Source: Colimorpha_A sp964630635 (lineage in GTDB: Bacteria > Bacillota > Clostridia > Oscillospirales > CAG-272). Taken from it: a DNA stretch of 11,486 nucleotides. Shown here piece by piece: positions 6,242 through 11,486 of the stretch. The stretch is from contig CAZVVM010000058.1 of assembly GCA_964630635.1 (NCBI GenBank), positions 1-11,486 on the forward strand. The letters are read 5' to 3'. Positions within the stretch are counted from its first letter, which is position 1, and every line of letters begins with the position of its first letter. The notes under the pieces were generated by a model that had not been told where the DNA came from, made no database searches, and saw only the letters and a program-made list of their open reading frames with translations. Both the position numbers and the translations under genes were made by a program.

Positions 6242-7621
6242 ATGAAATACGAAAACAATAAAGTCAGTGACGTTAAGATCGCCTACGTAGGCGGCGGATC
6301 AAGGGGCTGGGCTTGGAAGCTGATGAGCGACCTTGCGGCAATCGACGACGTTTCGGGGCACGTTGATCTTTACGACATAGATTACGAGGCGGCGCAGCAT
6401 AACGAGATAATAGGTAACAAATTCGGCAGTGCTCCGACTGCTAAATCAAAATGGACCTATACGGCAAAAAAGACTCTTGAGGAAGCGGTCGAAGGCGCAA
6501 ATTTCGTAATAATCTCCATTCTTCCCGGCGGCTTCGACGAGATGGAGAGCGACGTACACGCTCCCGAAAAGTACGGAATTTATCAGTCGGTCGGTGATAC
6601 CGCAGGCCCCGGCGGTATTATCAGAGCTCTGCGTACGATCCCGATGATGGAGGTCATCGCAAAAGCCGTTGAGAAGTGCGCACCGAACGCTTGGGTCATC
6701 AACTACACGAACCCTATGGCTCTGTGTGTAAAGGCACTTTACGACACCTTCCCCAAGATCAAGGCGTTCGGTTGCTGTCACGAGGTATTCGGTACTCAGA
6801 ATTTCATCGCGCGTATCCTTCGTGAAAACTGCGGAATCCCGGTTGCCGACAGAAGCGATATTAAGACCAACGTCGTCGGTGTCAACCACTTTACCTGGGT
6901 TACAAGCGCCACTTACCGCGACGTTGACGTTTACTCAATATACAAGAAGTTCGCAGAGGAAAACAAGGACTGCGGCGTAGAGCTTCGACACCCCGAATCC
7001 TACTTTGAATACAAAGAGAAGGTAAAAATGGATCTCTTCCTGCGCTACGGTGCTATCGCCGCGGCAGGAGACAGACATCTTGCGGAGTTCTGTCCCGGCT
7101 CCTGGTATCTCGATAACCCCGAGCAGGTCGAGGAATGGGGCTTCAAGCTCACTCCCGTCAGCTGGAGAAGGGTAGACCTCAAGGATCGCCTTGAAAAGAG
7201 CCGCCGCTTAAGAAACGGCGAGGAAGAGGTCAGAGTCGAAAAATCAGGCGAAGAGGGAGCAGATCTGATACGTGCGCTCCTCGGTCTTTGCAACATCGTT
7301 ACTAACGTCAACCTGCCCAACGTAGGACAGATACCGAATCTTCCCCTGGGCGCCGTAGTTGAGACGAACGCATCCTTCCGCGACAATTCGGTAATTCCCG
7401 TAATGGCGGGCAACGTTCCCGAGGGAGTTTACTCACTTGTAGCGTCCTCCGTTGACGAGCAGCTTACGGTAGCCCGCGCTGCCAAGGAGCGTAACCTCGA
7501 GCTCGCGTTCAAGGCATTCTGCAAGGATCCTCTCGTAAGACTTGACGCCAAGACCGCAAGAAAGCTCTTCGACGAAATGATCGAAAACACGAAGGAATAT
7601 CTTACCGAATACTTCAAATAA
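6242..7621 (+). CDS. GH4 glycosidase, probable alpha-galacturonidase (copy 2)
   Basis: 459 residues, about 84% identical to copy 1 by my hand count of roughly 73 differences. All key residues are kept: GGGSRGWAW, INYTNPMAL, GCCHEV with the galacturonidase-type CHEV, VGVNHFTW, RYGAIAAAGDRHLAEF. Differences cluster in residues 185-200 and 229-262, just after the CHEV motif and around the loop before the catalytic tyrosine; the C-terminal third is nearly identical. Both copies are intact, so the second is not a pseudogene, and clustered change near the active site suggests altered substrate or linkage preference. It has its own promoter but no divergent regulator; the regulator at 3300-4145 probably acts on both through the shared block. 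It ends at the terminator at 7666, which it shares with the convergent AraC gene. Confidence 0.88.
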   Translation: MKYENNKVSDVKIAYVGGGSRGWAWKLMSDLAAIDDVSGHVDLYDIDYEAAQHNEIIGNKFGSAPTAKSKWTYTAKKTLEEAVEGANFVIISILPGGFDEMESDVHAPEKYGIYQSVGDTAGPGGIIRALRTIPMMEVIAKAVEKCAPNAWVINYTNPMALCVKALYDTFPKIKAFGCCHEVFGTQNFIARILRENCGIPVADRSDIKTNVVGVNHFTWVTSATYRDVDVYSIYKKFAEENKDCGVELRHPESYFEYKEKVKMDLFLRYGAIAAAGDRHLAEFCPGSWYLDNPEQVEEWGFKLTPVSWRRVDLKDRLEKSRRLRNGEEEVRVEKSGEEGADLIRALLGLCNIVTNVNLPNVGQIPNLPLGAVVETNASFRDNSVIPVMAGNVPEGVYSLVASSVDEQLTVARAAKERNLELAFKAFCKDPLVRLDAKTARKLFDEMIENTKEYLTEYFK

Positions 7622-7665
7622 GCATCGGATATAGCTTAGTTTTCAACAAGACTTATAAGACCTAT

Positions 7666-7697
7666 AAAGCCGTCGGGCGTTTGCCCGACGGCTTTTT
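7666..7697. terminator. Bidirectional terminator between GH4 copy 2 and the second AraC gene
   Basis: 13-bp stem AAAGCCGTCGGGC-GTTT-GCCCGACGGCTTT with T run on the plus strand; the A run on the left serves the minus strand, whose gene stops at 7702. The core CCGTCGGGC/GCCCGACGG is the same as that of the terminator at 10826. Confidence 0.9.
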
Positions 7698-7701
7698 GTA
7701 T

Positions 7702-8589
7702 TTATGCGGTCGGAATTGAAGTCGCCGTACGTCCGTTTCGCATTCTTTTCGGTGTTTTTCCTCTCAATTTTTTATAGATCGAAATGAAGTAAGAAACGTC
7801 ATTAAAGCCCACGCCGTACGCTATCTCCGTAATTGATTTATCGGTCATATAAAGCTCCTTTTCGGCAGAATTGATCCTGACCTCGCACAAATATTTTGTA
7901 AAGCTCTTTCCGATAACCGCTTTGAAGCAACGGGAAAAATGAGTATAGCTCATATCGACCTTTAACGCACACTCCTTAGCGGTAAGCTCCTCCCTGTAGT
8001 TCTCATTTACAATATTTATCGCATCGTATATTTTTCGAAGGAACGGCAGACTTATGTTCTCGCCCCCGACGAGCTCATGCCTTTCGCTTCGCAAAAGATC
8101 GGTCAAGAGCAGGATCGCATAAGCTTTAATGGAAAGCTCTAAGGCATAAGGATTACTGAAATAGTCAAGCAGGATCATTTCAACGATCCGTCCGATTTCT
8201 CTCCCTTCCGTCTCATGTCGCCGCCAAACGTTTTTTCCTTTGCAATAATTGAGCTGAAGCAAATAAAACACTCCCGCATCCTTTTCCGCAAAGTCAAGAA
8301 CAAGATCGGGTTTTATCTTGTATACGAGATAATCCGTTTCGCCGTCATCGAGCGAGAATATCTGATGGATCGTATTAGATCGAATCAGCACTATATCTCC
8401 TTCATTGACCACGGCGACCTCATTGTCAAGCTCAATTTTAAAGCTGCCCTTTCTGATAATCAATATCTCTATCGCGCTGTGCAAATGAGCGAAGACCATA
8501 CATTGATTTTTAGAAGACGAGGAATCAAGCGAAAGCTCGACCTTCGACGATGAAAAAAGGACTTTTTCCTGTTCTACGTAATAGTTCAT
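7702..8589 (-). CDS. AraC-family transcriptional regulator with cupin sensor, paired with the GH42 gene
   Basis: 295 residues from ATG 8589. The cupin-like sensor (about 30-115) contains FAHLHSAIEILII (H35, H37, E41) and NEGDIVLIRSNTIHQ (H75). The AraC DNA-binding domain (about 190-285) has helix-turn-helices near 202-223 (LTAKECALKVDMSYTHFSRCF) and 252-273, with SITEIAYGVGFNDVSYFISIYKKLRGKTP as the family signature. It is not a close copy of the other regulator: only the motif positions agree. It is divergent from the GH42 gene 113 bases away and most likely activates it. The ribosome binding site is weak (GGAG, 12 bases upstream), which may keep expression low; an alternative start at a later codon (M31) would remove part of the sensor. 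Confidence 0.9.
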   Translation of the reverse strand: MNYYVEQEKVLFSSSKVELSLDSSSSKNQCMVFAHLHSAIEILIIRKGSFKIELDNEVAVVNEGDIVLIRSNTIHQIFSLDDGETDYLVYKIKPDLVLDFAEKDAGVFYLLQLNYCKGKNVWRRHETEGREIGRIVEMILLDYFSNPYALELSIKAYAILLLTDLLRSERHELVGGENISLPFLRKIYDAINIVNENYREELTAKECALKVDMSYTHFSRCFKAVIGKSFTKYLCEVRINSAEKELYMTDKSITEIAYGVGFNDVSYFISIYKKLRGKTPKRMRNGRTATSIPTA

Positions 8590-8639
8590 TTTAATTCATT
8601 ACTCCGAAACGCAAAAATTTCATATTTTCTGTTATAAAT

Positions 8640-8672
8640 ATTATATCATACGTTCCCCCAAAATGCTATACT
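8640..8672. promoter_or_regulatory. Overlapping divergent promoters, AraC-2 and GH42
   Basis: For GH42, TATACT (8667-8672) is a good -10 box, but 17 bases upstream the -35 is only TATCAT (8644-8649), so activator help is expected. On the minus strand TATAAT (8645-8640) is the likely -10 of the regulator, with a weak -35. The two promoters overlap in this region, so activation of one may compete with the other. The GH42 ribosome binding site is AGGAGG (8691-8696). Confidence 0.5.
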
Positions 8673-8702
8673 TAAAATAAAAAAGCACGCAGGAGGACCT
8701 TT

Positions 8703-10757
8703 ATGTTTTTTAACGAAATAATCCACGGAACGCAGTATTATCGCACACCGACTCCCTTGCCGGAGGAATGGGAAGGAGATATTGCGAATTTTGAAAAATA
8801 CAATATTGATGCTTTTCAAATAAGAATAAACTGGCGTTGGAACGAAAGGGTTGAAAACGAATACGACTTTTCAGACGTTGATAAGCTTCTTGAGCTTGCC
8901 GAAAAAAACGGAAGAAAGGTTATAATGAAGTTTCTTCTCGAATGCGCGCCTCAATATATTTATGAAAAGTATGACGGAACGAGAATAGGGTCAAAGGGCG
9001 AAAAAATCCGTCCCGGAGCACACGGCGCATTTTACGGCGGTTGGATGCCCTGTTTTACCAACCCGAAGGTATGGGAAAGAGCACGGCTTTTCGTTGAAAA
9101 GGTGAGCGAACGATACGCGAAAAATAAGAGCATCATACTCTGGAACTTATGGAACGAGATAAGAAACAGACCCGTCGGCGAATGCTTCTGCCCGCATTGC
9201 AGACGTGCGTTCGGCGAATATCTTAAAGACAAATTTGTGACAGTTGAAAATATGAACAGCTTCTACGGCTCGGCAGAGGAAAGCTTTGAAACGGTGAATC
9301 TTCCTTCTATGCCGCACGGCTTTTGGGATATATACGAATTCAAAAAGTTCAAGAGCAGCCACCAGCTTCATAAATATTTAAGTGACTTGTACGCATCCGT
9401 AAGAAAATTTGACGTAAAGACACCGATAATGTGCCACGCAGGATTTTGCTCTGCATTCCAGACTAACATCGGAGATGCAGTTGATGATTACCACGTTTCC
9501 GAAGCAGTTGATTTCTGGGGCACGAGCATCCCATTCGACACGAATATGGATAACGAGGATAACCGTCTTTCCATGATGCAGCTGGGCGACTTTATGAGAA
9601 GCGTAGACAAAAACTATTTCAATCACGAGATCTACCCGGGTCTTGGTATGTTCAACGACTACGATACCCCGTTTGATATGAGGTACAAGCTGTATACAGC
9701 CCTATCCGGCGGCTCAAAGGGGCTTGTTTACTGGCAGTACAGGGCAGAAAGAGTCGGTATGGAGCAGGATTGCGCGGGTATAATGCGTGCAGACGGAAGC
9801 CCGCGTCCCGTCGCGCTTGAAGTACAGAAGTTCGGCGCTGACCTTCATAAGAATATGAAATATTTTGTCGGTGCGGAGGTTGAAAGCGGCAAGGCGGCAA
9901 TCGTCTTTGATTATGACAGTATGATCATGTCGGAAATTGAAGAGTCGTGCGTCGGTCTGTTTGAATTCACCTGCGATGGCGGAATGGAATATTACAGAAA
10001 ATCCCACCGAGGAATGTATAAGCTCTTCAAAAAGCTGAACTACAACGTTGACTACCTCGGGGTAAATAACTCTAAAGATTTTGAAAATTATAAGGTTCTG
10101 TACTTCCCTTATTATTCGATGCTTGATGAAAAGATAATTCCCGACCTTGAAAAATTCCTTGAGAACGGCGGTACAGTAATTGCGGACGAGGGCTTCGGGC
10201 TCCGCGATCTGAACACCTGGATGAGAGTGGGAGACATCAACCTCAAGCCGCTGATGGGCGCACGTATTTCCGAAAGAAGATGCACCGCAAAAGCCAAAGA
10301 ATACGTAGATTTAATGGGTGAGAAAACAAGAGTTCTTCCTTACAAATCAGAAATCAACGTCGAGGGTGCCGAGGTAATTGCAAAATTCGAGAACGGACTG
10401 CCCGCAGTTCAGCTTGTAAACGCGAAAAACGGAAAAATATATATTTTGGGTATATCTATCGGCTACTGTTACAACGAAACGGAAACAGAAAGCTTTGAAA
10501 AATTCATTGATAAGATAATGCAGGATTGCGGAATTGACAAATACGATTTTGCCGATTACAAAAACGGCGTGTATGAAAAGCGTCTCGAAAACGGTAGTAA
10601 CGAGATCGTTTTCATATTCAATAACTCCCGAAGCGAAAAAACTGCGGAGTTTAACAGCGAAATAATAGATTTCGGTGCCAATGCACTTATTGACGGCAAT
10701 AAAATGACAGTCAAACCCGGTGAAATCGGGTATGCGATCATAAACAAAGCCAAATGA
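8703..10757 (+). CDS. GH42 glycosidase, beta-galactosidase or alpha-L-arabinopyranosidase
   Basis: 684 residues, normal for GH42, from ATG 8703 with AGGAGG 6 bases upstream. The TIM barrel (about 1-390) carries WNLWNE (147-152) with acid/base E152. FNHEIYPG holds E309, the likely nucleophile. C117, C161, C163 and C166 (CFCPHC) match the zinc-binding cysteine spacing of Thermus A4 GH42 (106, 150, 152, 155). The middle domain (about 395-600), with the KLNYNVDYLG and NYKVLYFPYYSMLDEKI strands, is the GH42 trimerisation domain. A short beta-rich C-terminal domain follows to residue 684. GH42 enzymes release terminal beta-galactose, and some members cleave alpha-L-arabinopyranose; the sequence alone does not decide. 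There is no signal peptide, so it is cytoplasmic. It has its own promoter and terminator and a divergent AraC regulator. Confidence 0.92.
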   Translation: MFFNEIIHGTQYYRTPTPLPEEWEGDIANFEKYNIDAFQIRINWRWNERVENEYDFSDVDKLLELAEKNGRKVIMKFLLECAPQYIYEKYDGTRIGSKGEKIRPGAHGAFYGGWMPCFTNPKVWERARLFVEKVSERYAKNKSIILWNLWNEIRNRPVGECFCPHCRRAFGEYLKDKFVTVENMNSFYGSAEESFETVNLPSMPHGFWDIYEFKKFKSSHQLHKYLSDLYASVRKFDVKTPIMCHAGFCSAFQTNIGDAVDDYHVSEAVDFWGTSIPFDTNMDNEDNRLSMMQLGDFMRSVDKNYFNHEIYPGLGMFNDYDTPFDMRYKLYTALSGGSKGLVYWQYRAERVGMEQDCAGIMRADGSPRPVALEVQKFGADLHKNMKYFVGAEVESGKAAIVFDYDSMIMSEIEESCVGLFEFTCDGGMEYYRKSHRGMYKLFKKLNYNVDYLGVNNSKDFENYKVLYFPYYSMLDEKIIPDLEKFLENGGTVIADEGFGLRDLNTWMRVGDINLKPLMGARISERRCTAKAKEYVDLMGEKTRVLPYKSEINVEGAEVIAKFENGLPAVQLVNAKNGKIYILGISIGYCYNETETESFEKFIDKIMQDCGIDKYDFADYKNGVYEKRLENGSNEIVFIFNNSRSEKTAEFNSEIIDFGANALIDGNKMTVKPGEIGYAIINKAK

Positions 10758-10823
10758 GAGAAAGCGAAGCTTAATAGAAAGCCGATCGAATTTCTCGGCG
10801 GCGCGCACAGACAAGCTCGCTCA

Positions 10824-10867
10824 AACAAATAAATCCGTCGGGCAAATGCCCGACGGATTTATTTGTT
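10824..10867 (+). terminator. Long perfect hairpin after GH42
   Basis: A perfect 20-bp stem (10824-10843 with 10848-10867) with an AAAT loop; the core is CCGTCGGGC/GCCCGACGG. It is A/T-flanked on both sides, so it may terminate in either direction. It lies 66 bases after the GH42 stop and about 72 before the -35 of the next gene. Confidence 0.8.
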
Positions 10868-10939
10868 GTTTATGTATCACCGTAACATTCTCAAAGCTTC
10901 GCTGAATTTCTCGTTATTACCAAAATTGACCTTTGTTTC

Positions 10940-10968
10940 TTGACTATTTACCGTTACCGTGTTATAAT
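10940..10968 (+). promoter_or_regulatory. Near-consensus sigma-A promoter of the GH29 gene
   Basis: -35 TTGACT (10940-10945) and -10 TATAAT (10963-10968), spacing exactly 17. A TACCGTTACCG direct repeat (10949-10959) is in the spacer. The consensus quality contrasts with the weak -35 boxes of the GH4 and GH42 genes, and suggests repression or constitutive expression rather than activation. The ribosome binding site AAGGAG (10985-10990) is 6 bases before ATG 10997. Confidence 0.88.
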
Positions 10969-10996
10969 ACAGACACTTCGATACAAGGAGAAAAAT

Positions 10997-11486
10997 ATGA
11001 CTAACAGAGAATGGTTCAAGCAGGCGAAATTCGGTATGTTCATTCACTGGGGCTTATACAGCATCCCCGCAGGCGAATGGAAGGGCGAAAGAGTCGACGG
11101 CCCTAGCGAGTGGTTAATGACCTACAAAAGAATACCGATAAAGGAATACGAGCAGTTGGCAACCGTATTCAATCCAATTTATTTCGACGCAGAGGAATGG
11201 GTCAAGCTCGCTAAAGAAGCGGGAATGCAGTACATAATCTTCACGAGTAAGCATCAAGAGGGCTTCTCTATGTTCAAATCCGAGGTGGACAGCTATAATA
11301 TCGTAGATGCCACCCCGTTCGGACGCGACGTAGTCGACGAGCTTGCAAAGGCGTGCCGTAAGTACGGCATCAAGCTCGGTCTTTACTATTCTCAAGAGCT
11401 TGATTTCCACGAGGAACACGGCGGCGGAGTTCATTACGTTGACCCGTGGCTTCACTGCGACTGGGCAAACAACTGGGACTTCCCTG
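10997..11486 (+). CDS. GH29 alpha-L-fucosidase, N-terminal part (cut by window end)
   Basis: 163 residues are visible; the family is usually about 400-550, so most of the gene lies outside. KFGMFIHWGLYSIPAGEW (11-28) is the GH29 opening with H17. GPSEWL (35-40) contains E38, near the position of a fucosidase acid residue. The TSKHQEGFSMF stretch (83-93) matches the KHHDGF/KHHEGF signature, but its second histidine is glutamine (Q87). YGIKLGLYYS follows. There is no signal peptide, so it is cytoplasmic, unlike many secreted fucosidases. It likely removes terminal alpha-L-fucose from the same class of imported oligosaccharide. The nucleophile aspartate lies beyond the window, so catalytic competence cannot be checked here. 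Confidence 0.9.
   Translation, partial: MTNREWFKQAKFGMFIHWGLYSIPAGEWKGERVDGPSEWLMTYKRIPIKEYEQLATVFNPIYFDAEEWVKLAKEAGMQYIIFTSKHQEGFSMFKSEVDSYNIVDATPFGRDVVDELAKACRKYGIKLGLYYSQELDFHEEHGGGVHYVDPWLHCDWANNWDFP

Noticed and set aside
6242..7621. Second GH4 gene as a decaying duplicate
   Set aside because: It has full length, an intact frame, all catalytic motifs, a good ribosome binding site and a better -10 than copy 1.

Overview
The window looks like a piece of a carbohydrate-foraging chromosome from an anaerobic Firmicute, most likely an uncultured gut Clostridia member. This rests on a Bacillus-type CAU tRNA, strong GGAGG ribosome binding sites, canonical sigma-A promoters, AraC-type regulators with cupin sensor domains, intracellular glycosidases (GH4, GH42, GH29), and small interspersed palindromic repeats bounded by GTAGGGG/CCCCTAC. 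The taxon is an inference; no marker gene is present.

Layout. Positions 1-62 hold the 3' part of a CAU-anticodon tRNA followed by a terminator. Positions 99-500 are a gene-free repeat zone: an imperfect TTCAC-type inverted repeat and a four-module hairpin array that seems to be inserted in a T-arm-like sequence. A strong promoter then drives a 897-residue, probably cytoplasmic, GH20/GH163-like glycosidase of unrecognised specificity (565-3258). It ends at a terminator shared with a convergent AraC regulator (3300-4145, minus strand). That regulator is divergent from a GH4 enzyme (4306-5685) whose CHEV active-site signature indicates an alpha-galacturonidase. A 556-base gap holds three small palindromic elements in a nested mirror order. 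Then comes a second, about 84% identical GH4 gene (6242-7621) with a duplicated promoter. It converges, at a shared terminator, on a second AraC regulator (7702-8589, minus), which is divergent from a GH42 beta-galactosidase/alpha-L-arabinopyranosidase-like enzyme (8703-10757). After a very strong hairpin terminator, a consensus promoter starts a GH29 alpha-L-fucosidase (10997 to beyond the window).

How it may work together. None of the enzymes shows a signal peptide and no transporter is visible, so all appear to act in the cytoplasm on oligosaccharides imported by systems encoded elsewhere. The set (GalA, Gal or arabinopyranose, Fuc, and an unknown GH20-like activity) would fit side chains of a pectic glycan such as rhamnogalacturonan II, or another acidic fucosylated oligosaccharide. 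Each enzyme gene appears to be its own transcription unit, and two of them sit back-to-back with their own AraC regulator, so the locus is a string of regulator-hydrolase modules rather than one operon. The most notable points are the GH4 duplication, which carried half of the regulator's promoter with it; the mirror-ordered repeat cluster between the two copies; a TTGTGAT-containing motif shared by the first enzyme's promoter and both GH4 promoters; and the unclassified first glycosidase.
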